Below are positions 8,087 through 16,170 of a stretch of 64,000 bases of DNA, piece by piece (the stretch's first letter is position 1; every line of letters begins with the position of its first letter). The notes beneath the pieces are model-generated. The model made no database searches. It had not been told where the DNA came from and saw only the letters and a list, made by a program, of their open reading frames with translations. A program made the position numbers and the translations under genes. The stretch comes from Mucilaginibacter sp. PPCGB 2223 (GTDB lineage: Bacteria; Bacteroidota; Bacteroidia; Sphingobacteriales; Sphingobacteriaceae), in assembly GCF_001705515.1 (NCBI RefSeq), contig NZ_MDJS01000001.1, positions 124,001 through 188,000 of the forward strand, given 5' to 3'.

Positions 8087-8209
8087 GCTTTTGCAAGTAC
8101 TGTTAAAGAACTATGGAAGAGCACATGCTTGCGCCCAAACCTACAATATAGCTAAAAATACCCGGATAAGCAAGTTTTTTGATGTGAAAATGGAGGCAAA
8201 ACTTACCCG

Positions 8210-8662
8210 TTATTTTTCTTCAAACGGTTTATAGGTAACCCCTTTAAACACCATATTAAAGTACAGGGCAGTCAGTTTAAACGGTATTTCAAAACCTTCG
8301 GGCAGGGTAAGGTCGCTGCCGGCTGCTATTACCGATATCGATTTGCCTTTCATTTGCTTCCCTTTTTCTTTATCGATGGTGACAATGTCGGTCAGCCGGT
8401 CTATAAACGTTTTGAGCAGGCCGCTCATGGTATACCAGTAAACAGGCGTGGCAAAGGTGATATCATCATGCTCCAGCATTACATTTACAATCTCGTTAAA
8501 ACCGTCATCCGCGCTGTAAACGCCGCCATAGCTGTAGGGTTGGATGTGATGGTCGAGCAGGTTAATGAGATGGTAAGGGTTATCGCCATAAAGTTCCTTC
8601 ACAAATTTTTCGGTATTGCTGTTGCGGCGGTTACTGGATAGGATGATCAGGGGTTGACTCAT
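8210..8662 (-). CDS. NAD(P)H-dependent flavin oxidoreductase (flavodoxin fold)
   Basis: 150 residues. LIILSSNRRNSNTEKFV is the FMN-phosphate loop of the NADPH-dependent FMN reductase family, and FATPVYWYTMSGLLKTFIDRL is the second family signature (P-V-Y-W...S-x-x-x-K-x-F-I-D-R). Such soluble enzymes reduce quinones, azo dyes or chromate with NAD(P)H through FMN. It is slightly shorter than typical members (about 170-190) and ends soon after the last beta strand. It stands alone. Confidence 0.8.
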   Translation of the reverse strand: MSQPLIILSSNRRNSNTEKFVKELYGDNPYHLINLLDHHIQPYSYGGVYSADDGFNEIVNVMLEHDDITFATPVYWYTMSGLLKTFIDRLTDIVTIDKEKGKQMKGKSISVIAAGSDLTLPEGFEIPFKLTALYFNMVFKGVTYKPFEEK

Positions 8663-8745
8663 GCGTAAGAATAGAATGTTTATTTTTAAAGTAAATAGTG
8701 CTGTACTACATAAGTAATTATTTATATTTATACTTAGAAATTACA

Positions 8746-10179
8746 ATGGGAATTATGCGTATCTATGTATGTTGCTTTGGCATACTTGTTATTTTGTTTT
8801 CTGGGTGTAAGAAGAATAGCAGCCCCGTTGTACCAACTGATAAGCCTATTGGAGCATTTACAGTAACAGTTGCAGATAGGGGGGCGAATTATGCTGTCAT
8901 AAATTGGACCCAAGCTACTACTGTTGATCCTAAGGATGCGGTGACTTACACGGTTATTCTTGGTTCTGATACAATACTTTTAAATAAGTTACAATATACA
9001 GTTACTCCTGCAAATCTTACTCCAAATGCCTATCATGGTAAAGTGATCGCTAGAAATTCACAAGGTTCGGCAATGGTCGATACTTTTTATGTTTCAGCTT
9101 TTAATGGTTATTTTCTGGGTTTTAGTTTTTCTTTTTCTTATTCTAAATATACTTTATCCGCTAATTATTCGTCGCTTTGGTCGTTTCCTTCAAGTTATAA
9201 TGTCCCAATGGGAGGGAGCTATTATTCATATAATACCCCGGCCATTTCAGGTGATACGCTTTTTATCGGCGAAAGTAAAGTAATGACAGCTCTGAGTTTA
9301 AAAACGGGTACCCGTTTATGGAGTGTTGCTACTACGGGTAGTTCGCAAAGCTCTGTTTTATATGATAAAGGAATGGTGTATACAGCTACTGATGCCCAAA
9401 AAATGATTGCAATAAATACCAGTAATCATACGGTTAAATGGACTTTTGACGCTCCGGTAAATACAACCTTGTTAACCGAACCTATTATTGTCAATAATAC
9501 GCTATATTTTTGCAGCAGTAATTCACTTTTTGCTATTGACGCCGCTACAGGTATAAAAAAATGGTCATACTATTTTGTTAATGGTGATAATGTTGCCAAT
9601 TGCAGCACTCCAACTTCTGATGGAGTGAATATTTATTTTACAGTAATGTCAACCCGAAGTATGCTTAGCCTAAACGCCCAAAGTGGTACTTTAAACTGGC
9701 AATATATCTATGGTACTCAAGCCGAAAGTATTTTTTTGAACAACAGGAATATCACTCAGATTCACAACGGTGTAATTCTGCAAACGCTTGGCCCAAAAAC
9801 CATTGCAGTTAACGCCACAACCGGTAGTCTCCTTTGGAATGTACCAACCTCTTGTAATCCTGGTTTTAGGGGGGATACAGTTTATATGTGTTATAGTGGC
9901 AAGATGCATGCTCTAAACATTAAAACAGGTACACAAATATGGCAATCTGCAGATGCTTTTGATGTTGTATACAATAATGGTTATAATAGTGATATTGTGG
10001 TTGTTGGCAATAAACTTTATGCATCGGGCAACAATTGTCTTTTAACAGAGGTTAATGCTGATACGGGTAAAACGTCAATGTCAATATCCTCTTATGCTGC
10101 GGGATTATATGTTGTTTTTCCAGTCGTCATTTTGAATAATAAAACGTATTACGGTAACTCAAGTGCAGTGGTTAGATAG
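8746..10179 (+). CDS. lipoprotein with fibronectin-III-like and PQQ-type beta-propeller domains
   Basis: 477 residues from ATG 8746; a GTG at 8698 would add 16 residues ahead of the signal peptide and is less likely. A lipobox (VILFSGC) gives a lipid-anchored Cys near residue 20. Next comes a fibronectin-III-like domain (A-V-I-N-W...V-T-Y-T-V-I-L), then from about residue 120 repeated blades with the W-x-x-x...G-x-x-Y-x-x-x...A-I-D-A-x-T-G-x-x-x-W pattern of PQQ/Trp-docking propellers (for example AIDAATGIKKW). It may be a binding or scaffold protein; no catalytic residues are apparent. The gene is clearly more AT-rich than its neighbours, which suggests recent acquisition. Confidence 0.75.
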   Translation: MGIMRIYVCCFGILVILFSGCKKNSSPVVPTDKPIGAFTVTVADRGANYAVINWTQATTVDPKDAVTYTVILGSDTILLNKLQYTVTPANLTPNAYHGKVIARNSQGSAMVDTFYVSAFNGYFLGFSFSFSYSKYTLSANYSSLWSFPSSYNVPMGGSYYSYNTPAISGDTLFIGESKVMTALSLKTGTRLWSVATTGSSQSSVLYDKGMVYTATDAQKMIAINTSNHTVKWTFDAPVNTTLLTEPIIVNNTLYFCSSNSLFAIDAATGIKKWSYYFVNGDNVANCSTPTSDGVNIYFTVMSTRSMLSLNAQSGTLNWQYIYGTQAESIFLNNRNITQIHNGVILQTLGPKTIAVNATTGSLLWNVPTSCNPGFRGDTVYMCYSGKMHALNIKTGTQIWQSADAFDVVYNNGYNSDIVVVGNKLYASGNNCLLTEVNADTGKTSMSISSYAAGLYVVFPVVILNNKTYYGNSSAVVR

Positions 10180-10299
10180 TTTGATTGTTGTCAGTTCAGA
10201 TTTAAATTTAATGCTATACTAATTTACGGGTGTCAGTAAATGATTTAGATAAACATAGCAACGTAAGATATTTGGAAGAAAATTTTTTCGATAAAACAA

Positions 10300-10329
10300 C
10301 AAAGGGCCCCGGTTTCCCGAAGCCCTTTG
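10300..10329 (-). terminator. terminator after iscA
   Basis: CAAAGGGC (10300-10307) pairs with GCCCTTTG (10322-10329), and on the minus strand the stem is followed by a T-rich run. It ends the iscS-iscU-iscA unit 25 bases after the iscA stop. Confidence 0.75.
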
Positions 10330-10354
10330 TACTATATATTAATCACATTAAAAA

Positions 10355-10681
10355 TTATACAGAAAAACTTTCGCCGCAGCCGCAGGTACGGGTGGCGTTA
10401 GGATTATGGAAGTTAAAGCCTTTGCCGTTTAACCCGTCGCTGAAATCGAGTTCGGTACCGGCCAAGTATAAAAATGATTTCATATCCAGGGCCATCCGCA
10501 CGCCTTTATCTTCAAAAAACTGGTCGCCCTTTTTTTCCTCGTTATCAAAATCCAGGTTGTACGACAAACCTGAGCAGCCGCCACCCTGAACAGACACGCG
10601 CAAAAAATACGAAGCATCCAGCCCGCTGTCCTGCATCAGGTGCTCAATTTTGCTTTTTGCTTTATCGGTTACTGTAACCAT
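10355..10681 (-). CDS. iscA: A-type iron-sulfur cluster carrier (IscA/HesB family)
   Basis: 108 residues, the usual size. The three cluster-binding cysteines are visible in GGGCSGLSY (near residue 36) and CGCGESFSV at the C-terminus, with D-x-x-S-x-x-x-L-x-x-x-x-x-D-F in between. A-type carriers receive Fe-S clusters or iron from the IscU scaffold and pass them to apoproteins. It is third in an iscS-iscU-iscA order. A 183-base gap filled by inverted array H1 separates it from iscU. Confidence 0.92.
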   Translation of the reverse strand: MVTVTDKAKSKIEHLMQDSGLDASYFLRVSVQGGGCSGLSYNLDFDNEEKKGDQFFEDKGVRMALDMKSFLYLAGTELDFSDGLNGKGFNFHNPNATRTCGCGESFSV

Positions 10682-10687
10682 TGTTTT

Positions 10688-10855
10688 TAGTATTTAAGTA
10701 GTTAGTACATAGTATTTAGATGACTATCTATGTACTAATTGTATTTATAAATTTAGACTATCGTTACTTAATTAAGTTTAAGTCTAAATAGCGTATCGAA
10801 AAAAATGTTAGCACAAGCAACAGAGCAATCTAAATACTCTGTACTAAATACTAAC
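10688..10855. repeat. 7-bp-period inverted array H1 between iscU and iscA
   Basis: The left arm (10688-10720) reads as AGTATTT, AGTAGTT, AGTACAT, AGTATTT units with one extra A. The right arm (10829-10855), read on the minus strand, is AGTATTT, AGTACAG, AGTATTT. Nested inside is a perfect 9-bp palindrome pair ATTTAGACT (10751-10759) and AGTCTAAAT (10781-10789). The arms start about 6 bases from the iscA start and end about 10 bases before the iscU stop. Confidence 0.8.
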
Positions 10856-10864
10856 AGTCTATCT

Positions 10865-11278
10865 TTAATGATGCGTTTTCTCGCTCACCAAAGCTTCCAT
10901 GCCGTTTTTAACACGGTAATCGTTAATGGCAGCTTTAATAGCATCCTCGGCTAAAACCGAGCAGTGTATTTTTACCGGTGGCAAGGCCAGCTCTTCAACA
11001 ATATCCATGTTGTCGATCTTCATAGCATCATCGATGCTTTTGCCTTTTAACCATTCGGTAGCCAGCGATGAAGAAGCTATCGCCGAACCACAGCCAAAAG
11101 TTTTAAACTTGGCATCGGTAATAACATTTTCTTCGTTTACCTCAATCTGCAGGCGCATTACGTCGCCGCACTCGGGTGCACCAACCAGGCCGGTACCAAC
11201 GCTGCTTTTACTTTTATCCAAAGTACCAACGTTGCGGGGGTGGGTGTAATGATCAATTACTTTATCTGAATAAGCCAT
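10865..11278 (-). CDS. iscU: Fe-S cluster assembly scaffold protein IscU
   Basis: 137 residues. The cluster ligands Cys37 (PECGD), Cys63 (FGCGSA) and Cys106 (next to His105), Asp39 and the LPPVK motif at 99-103 that binds HscA are all at the E. coli IscU positions. It builds [2Fe-2S] clusters with sulfur from IscS. The C-terminus is slightly extended (EALVSEKTHH). hscA, hscB, fdx and iscR are not next to it, so those functions would have to come from elsewhere. Confidence 0.96.
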   Translation of the reverse strand: MAYSDKVIDHYTHPRNVGTLDKSKSSVGTGLVGAPECGDVMRLQIEVNEENVITDAKFKTFGCGSAIASSSLATEWLKGKSIDDAMKIDNMDIVEELALPPVKIHCSVLAEDAIKAAINDYRVKNGMEALVSEKTHH

Positions 11279-11291
11279 AGCTTTATATTTT

Positions 11292-11391
11292 AGTTTTATT
11301 AGTTTTCAGTTATCTGTTTTCAGTTTTCAGTTGTTTATTATTCAGTTCTCAGCCTAAAACTGACAACCCGTAACCCGCAACTGACAACCTT
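11292..11391. repeat. 7-bp-period inverted array H2 between iscS and iscU
   Basis: The left arm (11292-11337) repeats AGTTTTC, AGTTATC, TGTTTTC, AGTTTTC, AGTTGTT. The right arm (11356-11391) reads AACTGAC, AACCCGT, AACCCGC, AACTGAC, AACC, the reverse complement of the same NGTTNNC-type heptad. The array occupies the whole space between the iscS stop and the iscU start. It shares CAACTGACAACCT with the valS array H11 and AACCCGCAACT with H5. Confidence 0.85.
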
Positions 11392-11392
11392 C

Positions 11393-12604
11393 TTAATGTT
11401 CCGCCCACTCTATCGAGTCGAGGTCGATGCCTTCTTTAAACATTTCCCATAGCGGAGAAAGCTCGCGCAGGTGATTAACCGCGTTTTTAGTTACCTCGAT
11501 GGCGTAGTCAATCTCCTCTTCGGTAGTAAAGCGTCCTAAGCCAAAACGTATCGAAGAGTGTGCCAGATCGTCGCTTAAGCCTAAACTTTTTAAAACGTAC
11601 GATGGCTCCAAAGATGCCGAGGTACAGGCCGAACCTGATGATACGGCCAGATCTTTCATAGCCATCATCAAACCTTCGCCTTCAACGTATTTAAACGAGA
11701 TGTTGGCTACATGCGGTAAGCGGTGCTCGCGGTTACCGTTTACATAGCTTTCTTCAAGCTGTGTAAGGGCGCTTTCCAGTTTGTCGCGCAGGGCGGATAA
11801 ACGTTTGGTATCGGCTTCCATATCCTGCATGCAAAGCTCGCAGGCTTTACCCAGGCCAACAATACCCGGAACGTTCAACGTGCCCGAACGCATACCACGC
11901 TCGTGGCCGCCGCCGTCCATCTGGGCGGTAACTTTAACCCTTGGGTTTTTACGGCGAACGTATAATGCGCCGATACCTTTAGGGCCGTACATTTTATGTG
12001 CTGACATAGCCAGGATATCGATCCCATCCTTGTTCACATCTACCGGTATTTTGCCTACAGCCTGGGTAGCATCTGTCATAAACAGCGCGCCGTGCTTGTG
12101 GGCAATAGCCGAAATTTCTTTGACAGGCTGAATAACGCCGATCTCGTTGTTACCATACATGATGCAAACCAAAATGGTTTCCTTGGTCATGGCGGCTTCC
12201 AGTTCGGCCAAATCGATCAAACCATCGCTTTTAACATCCAGATAAGTAACACGCGCGCCTAATTTTTCGATATGCTTGCAGGTATCCAGCACGGCTTTGT
12301 GCTCGGTAGTACAGGTAATAATGTGGTTACCCTTGTCTTTGTACATCTCGAACACGCCTTTGATACCCAGGTTATCGCTCTCGGTTGCGCCCGAAGTAAA
12401 AATAATTTCCTTTTCGTTGGCGCCTATCAGTTTGGCAACCTGTTCGCGGGCATAGTCAACAGCTTCTTCGGCTACCCACCCAAAAGGGTGGTTACGGCTG
12501 GCCGCATTGCCGAATTTGTTGGTAAAGTAGGGCAGCATAGCCTCAAGCACCCTTGGGTCCATCGGGGTGGTGGCGTTATTATCTAAATATATCGGAAGAT
12601 TCAT
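11393..12604 (-). CDS. iscS: cysteine desulfurase IscS
   Basis: 403 residues. The pyridoxal-phosphate lysine is K204 in [10 protein letters not shown], and the persulfide cysteine is C327 in [16 protein letters not shown], within a long, mobile IscS-type loop (group I). YLDNNATTP at the N-terminus and [10 protein letters not shown] around residue 100 are further signatures. It removes sulfur from cysteine and hands it to IscU for Fe-S clusters and to tRNA thiolation enzymes. It is the first gene of the iscS-iscU-iscA unit and has a TATCTTTG box upstream. Confidence 0.96.
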   Translation of the reverse strand: MNLPIYLDNNATTPMDPRVLEAMLPYFTNKFGNAASRNHPFGWVAEEAVDYAREQVAKLIGANEKEIIFTSGATESDNLGIKGVFEMYKDKGNHIITCTTEHKAVLDTCKHIEKLGARVTYLDVKSDGLIDLAELEAAMTKETILVCIMYGNNEIGVIQPVKEISAIAHKHGALFMTDATQAVGKIPVDVNKDGIDILAMSAHKMYGPKGIGALYVRRKNPRVKVTAQMDGGGHERGMRSGTLNVPGIVGLGKACELCMQDMEADTKRLSALRDKLESALTQLEESYVNGNREHRLPHVANISFKYVEGEGLMMAMKDLAVSSGSACTSASLEPSYVLKSLGLSDDLAHSSIRFGLGRFTTEEEIDYAIEVTKNAVNHLRELSPLWEMFKEGIDLDSIEWAEH

Positions 12605-12638
12605 CTCGTGTTATTTCTGTTAAGCTTCATTAACGCTA

Positions 12639-12646
12639 CAAAGATA
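12639..12646 (-). promoter_or_regulatory. -7 promoter box of iscS
   Basis: TATCTTTG on the minus strand matches TAnnTTTG exactly. The predicted leader before the iscS ATG is about 28 bases. I see no TTTG at a proper -33 distance. Confidence 0.5.
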
Positions 12647-12725
12647 CGCAATTCTTTTATTTAAAATCATTACAAACAATTGTCAAAAATATACGAGGCA
12701 GTCATTATTTTGCAATATTTGGTTC

Positions 12726-13127
12726 ATGAACAAGATCGAACACATCGGCATTGCAGTAAGCGACATCAAAAAGGCTGCCGGCATTTACGAAGCGCTGCTT
12801 AATACGAAGGTTTACAAAACCGAAAATGTGGCCAGTGAATACGTGAACACGGTTTTTTTGCAAACCGGGCCCAATAAGATCGAACTGCTTGAAGCTACTT
12901 CGGCCGAAAGCGCCATTGCGAAGTTTATTGAAAAGAAAGGGGAGGGCATACATCATATTGCCTTTGATGTGGATGATATTGTTACCGAAATGGAACGTTT
13001 AAAAGCCGAAGGTTTTATTTTACTGAACGAGAAACCCAAGCGCGGTGCCGATAATAAACTGGTTTGCTTTGTACATCCGAAAGGTACTAATGGGGTTTTG
13101 ATAGAGCTTTGCCAGGAGATGAGGTAG
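12726..13127 (+). CDS. mce: methylmalonyl-CoA epimerase
   Basis: 133 residues of the vicinal-oxygen-chelate fold. HIGIAVSDIKKA at the N-terminus, KIELLEAT and IEKKGEGIHHIAFDVDDI in the middle, and the C-terminal GVLIELCQ carry the metal-binding His and Glu residues of the epimerase family. It interconverts (R)- and (S)-methylmalonyl-CoA in the propionate/succinyl-CoA pathway. The mutase and carboxylase genes are not in this window. Confidence 0.9.
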   Translation: MNKIEHIGIAVSDIKKAAGIYEALLNTKVYKTENVASEYVNTVFLQTGPNKIELLEATSAESAIAKFIEKKGEGIHHIAFDVDDIVTEMERLKAEGFILLNEKPKRGADNKLVCFVHPKGTNGVLIELCQEMR

Positions 13128-13131
13128 AATC

Positions 13132-13608
13132 GTGAATCAAGAAATGTATAAGAACCTGGAAAAGCTTCGGGAAGATTGGGGCGAATATAACGCTGCCGAA
13201 TGCGCAACAGAAGCAGATATAGCTGCCTTTGAGCAACGTACCGGCTTGCTTATTCCCGAAGATTTAAGAGCGTATTTTAAAACCCTTAACGGCAATAATA
13301 ATAATTGGGACAAATATTTAGTGGAGTTTTACTCACTGAATCAGTTCTTGTCTGTGTACGACGAAGTCGGTGATTTTTGCGGAGTGCCTGATTTTACAAA
13401 TATAGTTAATACACTGCCTGATCATGAATACTATTATGTATTTGCTAATTATAGTATTCATGTTTTTGTTTATGCGATAAGGCTAAGCAAGATCAGGACA
13501 AATGTTAACGAGATTTACATTATTTGCGGCGATAAGTATAAGTTGGTCGCAAATTCATTTGATGAATACATTGGTAAGTACGTAAACGAGATAGATAACT
13601 ACTTTTGA
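13132..13608 (+). CDS. SMI1/KNR4 family protein
   Basis: 158 residues. The pattern E-x-D-I-A-A-F-E-x-R-T-G-x-x-I-P-E-D-L-R-A-Y-F-K-T-L-N-G is the SMI1/KNR4 (SUKH) N-terminal signature, and the later YYYVFANYSIHVFVYAIRL fits the beta core. SUKH proteins are often immunity proteins against contact-dependent or polymorphic toxins, and others are housekeeping. No toxin gene is adjacent. The start is GTG 13132, 4 bases after the mce stop, or ATG 13144; the second gives the more usual start. Confidence 0.8.
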   Translation: MNQEMYKNLEKLREDWGEYNAAECATEADIAAFEQRTGLLIPEDLRAYFKTLNGNNNNWDKYLVEFYSLNQFLSVYDEVGDFCGVPDFTNIVNTLPDHEYYYVFANYSIHVFVYAIRLSKIRTNVNEIYIICGDKYKLVANSFDEYIGKYVNEIDNYF

Positions 13609-13985
13609 CCCTTTCAAGCTCTACTCCGCGTTAGATAGCAGCGCCCGCCTGCCGGACGGGCAGGGAAAGCGCGGCCGTAGGCAACGCCCAAGTAAAGCTA
13701 ATTTTATTAAATAAAGCACTAAGAAATAAGCTCTATTGATAAAAACTTATCGAATTTGAAATAACCAATTTATTCGCCTTTTATCTTTCGATAACTTCTT
13801 CCGATACTCAAAACACGGTATCCACCTAACACCAACCTGTAAATTTTTGTTAAAGTATGTTAAATAAACGCTACTTTTGGGCCGTTTATGGCTTTGGTAT
13901 GATGAGGCTAAACAGAAAAAATTTACATTCGCAGCAAACTTATATTATAGTCCACGAAAAAGGCGTTATGCTTAAAAAGTTATAC
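13609..13985. other. intergenic region with one hairpin repeat and the lipoprotein promoter
   Basis: No gene is seen in these 377 bases. CCTGCC (13648-13653) pairs with GGCAGG (13659-13664) in a CCCGCCTGCCGGACGGGC element that I recall as frequent in Bacteroidota intergenic DNA. A clear promoter lies at 13846-13879, and the transcript leader occupies the rest. Confidence 0.6.
13846..13879 (+). promoter_or_regulatory. promoter of the lipoprotein gene at 13986
   Basis: TTTG (13846-13849) and TACTTTTG (13872-13879) are 22 bases apart, within the TTTG-N17-23-TAnnTTTG range. Transcription from here would start near 13886. That rules out the long reading frame beginning at 13857 and favours the signal-peptide start at 13986. 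Confidence 0.65.
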
Positions 13986-14546
13986 ATGAAAAAATTTACT
14001 CTTGCTGTTGTTCTGGTTTTATCGGCATTGTTGCTACAATACTGTAAAAAAGACAGCGAAAGTGCTACTACTACTAACACGGCCCTTTATACCTTTTCAT
14101 CTTACGTTAACGATACTTTATGGGTGCCTACTGCTTATAATGCCCAGGTAGCGTATACAGCCGCAGCAAAAAACAGGGTATTTACGGTTACCGGTACACT
14201 TGGCACACAGCAGGTAAATTTTGCAGTAACGCAACCCAACGCCAGCAGCGTAGGCAACGGCTTCCCCACCGGTACGTTTAATATCGACGCTACCGGCAAA
14301 GTTGTAGCCAGTTACGCCAGGGCCGCCAGCAGTACCAGCACCACATTTGTGCCACAGGGTACGGTAAAATCGGGCTATGTAAGCATATCGGCGGTCGACT
14401 CGGTAAAAATGACCATGACGGGTACATTTACTTTTAATACGGTTTCGTACACTTATGATACCGGGGGCAATATTACCTCGTTAACAGTTAATTCGGTAAC
14501 CGGCGGTGCGTTTAACAATTTACCGTATACATTTAAAAAGCAATAA
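13986..14546 (+). CDS. putative lipoprotein, DUF6252-like
   Basis: 186 residues from ATG 13986 (MKKFTLAVVLVLSALLLQYC); upstream ATGs lack a signal peptide. The Cys after LLLQY is followed by KKDSES, a plausible Bacteroidota lipoprotein anchor and export signal, although the lipobox is not ideal. The mature part is Thr/Ser/Val-rich beta (TGTFNIDATGKVVASYARA, then the TMTGTFTFNTVSYTYD segment), with S-S-Y-V-N-D-T-L-W-V-P near its start, resembling the F-x-A-x-V-N-G-x-x-W opening of DUF6252. The function is unknown; it is probably surface-exposed or periplasmic. Confidence 0.65.
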   Translation: MKKFTLAVVLVLSALLLQYCKKDSESATTTNTALYTFSSYVNDTLWVPTAYNAQVAYTAAAKNRVFTVTGTLGTQQVNFAVTQPNASSVGNGFPTGTFNIDATGKVVASYARAASSTSTTFVPQGTVKSGYVSISAVDSVKMTMTGTFTFNTVSYTYDTGGNITSLTVNSVTGGAFNNLPYTFKKQ

Positions 14547-14592
14547 AACAGATAATTTTTTCGCGTGAAAGACAAGGAATACATCCCTAATC

Positions 14593-14630
14593 TTTTTTTG
14601 TTTTTTAATTTTTAGTTTTGAATTTTTACC
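14593..14630 (+). repeat. 7-bp-period single arm H3 upstream of rpmE2
   Basis: Units TTTTTTG, TTTTTTA, ATTTTTA, GTTTTGA, ATTTTTA run directly into the -7 box at 14632. The arm shares TTTTGAATTTTTAC with the right arm of H12 upstream of holA. It is low in complexity, but the 7-base spacing is regular. No opposite arm is seen. Confidence 0.6.
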
Positions 14631-14631
14631 A

Positions 14632-14640
14632 TATATTTGC
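14632..14640 (+). promoter_or_regulatory. -7 promoter box of rpmE2
   Basis: TATATTTGC matches TAnnTTTG. The region where -33 should lie is occupied by the T-rich heptad arm H3, which has a TTTTG within it but at a short distance. Confidence 0.55.
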
Positions 14641-14666
14641 ACCTCTTTTGAAAGGAAGTTTAAATA

Positions 14667-14912
14667 ATGAAGAAAGACCTGCATCCAAAAAATTATAGAT
14701 TAGTGGTTTTTAAAGACCTGTCTAACGACTACGCTTTTTTAACCAAATCATGCATCGATACCAAAGAAACCATTAAATGGGAAGACGGTAACGATTACCC
14801 ACTGGTTAAATTAGAGATCTCGCATACGTCGCACCCATTCTATACCGGTAAGATGAAGCTGGTGGATACCGCAGGGCGTATCGATAAATTTAAAAGCCGT
14901 TACAACCGTTAA
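14667..14912 (+). CDS. rpmE2: 50S ribosomal protein L31 type B
   Basis: 81 residues, [20 protein letters not shown] at the start, with the type B L31 motif [20 protein letters not shown] and basic C-terminus. It lacks the CxxC zinc motif of type A L31, so it is the zinc-independent form; in other bacteria such forms are made under zinc limitation, but in Bacteroidota this is commonly the only L31. It has its own promoter upstream and terminator downstream. Confidence 0.95.
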   Translation: MKKDLHPKNYRLVVFKDLSNDYAFLTKSCIDTKETIKWEDGNDYPLVKLEISHTSHPFYTGKMKLVDTAGRIDKFKSRYNR

Positions 14913-14937
14913 TAACTGTTGTAATCATAAATATTTC

Positions 14938-14968
14938 AAAAGTCCCGGCTTTGCAGTCGGGACTTTTT
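14938..14968 (+). terminator. rho-independent terminator of rpmE2
   Basis: AAAAGTCCCG (14938-14947) and CGGGACTTTT (14958-14967) form a 10-bp stem followed by a T-run, 25 bases after the rpmE2 stop. Confidence 0.9.
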
Positions 14969-14981
14969 TTATTTTTGCCCA

Positions 14982-16169
14982 ATGGCAATCATCCTTTTCG
15001 ACGATAACGCACACCTTACCCTACGCCCCTTAACTTATACCCGCCCGGTTGGCGATTTGCGTATAGGTATTTTAACCATAGCCCAGAAGTGGGCCAAGAG
15101 TTTAAAGCATGGTTATTCGTTCCATACACAAGCTTACCTGCAAGGCAAATTTCCTATTAAGCTCGAAGAGCGTAACCTGTTTATCAATGGTTCGGTTTGC
15201 CCGGATGAGGCGTTGATTGATGCAATCGCGAACCTTCACGGTAATGAAGCTTTGCTAAAAGACGGCTTGTTTATCGCTGTAAAGCTTAACGAAACCGACG
15301 CAAAGGAATTTAACCCGGCAGTTACGTCGAACTATAAACCGGTAAACTACGATGGCAATTTTGTTGCCCTGCGTTACCCCGAAGATATCTTTCGCAATAA
15401 CGATACCGAGCTTAAAAAGGATTTTATACTGCAAACAAAAGGGCGTACAAGCGCCAAAATAAGCAGCACTAATACCCTTATTGGTGATGATATCTTTATT
15501 GAAGATGACGCCCAGGCCGAGTGCTCAACCTTTAATACCAAAAACGGGCCGATATACATAGGCAATAACAGCGAGGTTTGGGAAGGTACCAACATCCGCG
15601 GCTCGTTTGCATTGTGCAATAACTCGCAGGTAAAAATGGGTACCAAAATATACGGAGGGACCACCGTTGGCCCCTATTGCCGGGTTGGCGGAGAGATCAA
15701 CAACGCCATTTTATGGGGCTACTCGGCCAAGGGCCACGAAGGTTACCTGGGCAATTCGGTATTAGGCGAGTGGTGCAATATCGGCGCCGACAGCAATAAC
15801 TCCAACCTTAAAAATAACTATGCCGAGGTAAAACTTTGGGATTACGGCACGCAGCACTTCCGTAAAACAGGCTTGCAGTTTTGCGGGTTAATTATGGCCG
15901 ATCACTCCAAATGCGGCATCAACACCATGTTTAACACCGGTACGGTGGTTGGCGTAAGCGCCAACGTATTTGGAGCAGGTTACCCGCGTAACTACATACC
16001 CGACTTTGCCTGGGGCGGTGCACATGGCTTTGAAATATACGCGCTGAATAAGGTATTTGAAACTGCAGCCAAGGTTTTTGAGCGCCGCGAGAACCGCAGC
16101 TTCGATGAGAACGAGCAAAACATATTGAAAGAAGTATTTGAATTAACCAAACCATACAGACATTTTTAA
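14982..16169 (+). CDS. GlmU-like bifunctional sugar nucleotidyl/acetyltransferase (alternative Bacteroidota type)
   Basis: 395 residues. The N-terminal half has a minimal nucleotidyltransferase start (FDDNAHLTLRPLTYTRPVGD) without the classical LAAGxGTRM loop. The C-terminal half, from about residue 160, is a left-handed beta helix of hexapeptide repeats (IGDDIFIEDDA, IYIGNNSEVWEGTNIRG, then TKIYGGTTVGPYCRVGGEI). This layout is the alternative GlmU family that makes UDP-GlcNAc in Bacteroidota. The UDP-GlcNAc role is inferred from family. It is followed one base later by tpiA, an evident operon. Confidence 0.85.
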   Translation: MAIILFDDNAHLTLRPLTYTRPVGDLRIGILTIAQKWAKSLKHGYSFHTQAYLQGKFPIKLEERNLFINGSVCPDEALIDAIANLHGNEALLKDGLFIAVKLNETDAKEFNPAVTSNYKPVNYDGNFVALRYPEDIFRNNDTELKKDFILQTKGRTSAKISSTNTLIGDDIFIEDDAQAECSTFNTKNGPIYIGNNSEVWEGTNIRGSFALCNNSQVKMGTKIYGGTTVGPYCRVGGEINNAILWGYSAKGHEGYLGNSVLGEWCNIGADSNNSNLKNNYAEVKLWDYGTQHFRKTGLQFCGLIMADHSKCGINTMFNTGTVVGVSANVFGAGYPRNYIPDFAWGGAHGFEIYALNKVFETAAKVFERRENRSFDENEQNILKEVFELTKPYRHF

Positions 16170-16170
16170 A

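Larger units (their letters stand above)
7818..8209. other. non-coding region after rpoN with a REP-like element and an ATGGGTA cluster
   Basis: This 392-base gap holds no convincing gene. Its left end carries a REP-like element (7833-7889). The right half has six copies of ATGGGTA or ATGGGTG, counting both strands, between 7952 and 8086, including the perfect palindrome ATGGGTATACCCAT. A 94-codon frame at 7871-8155 crosses all of this and is not convincing. Confidence 0.6.

Noticed and set aside
7871..8155. 94-codon plus-strand frame after rpoN
   Set aside because: It runs through the REP-like element and the ATGGGTA cluster, has no domain pattern and no ribosome-binding site, and overlaps only non-coding repeats.
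10230..10589. 119-codon plus-strand frame
   Set aside because: Antisense to iscA and crosses its terminator.
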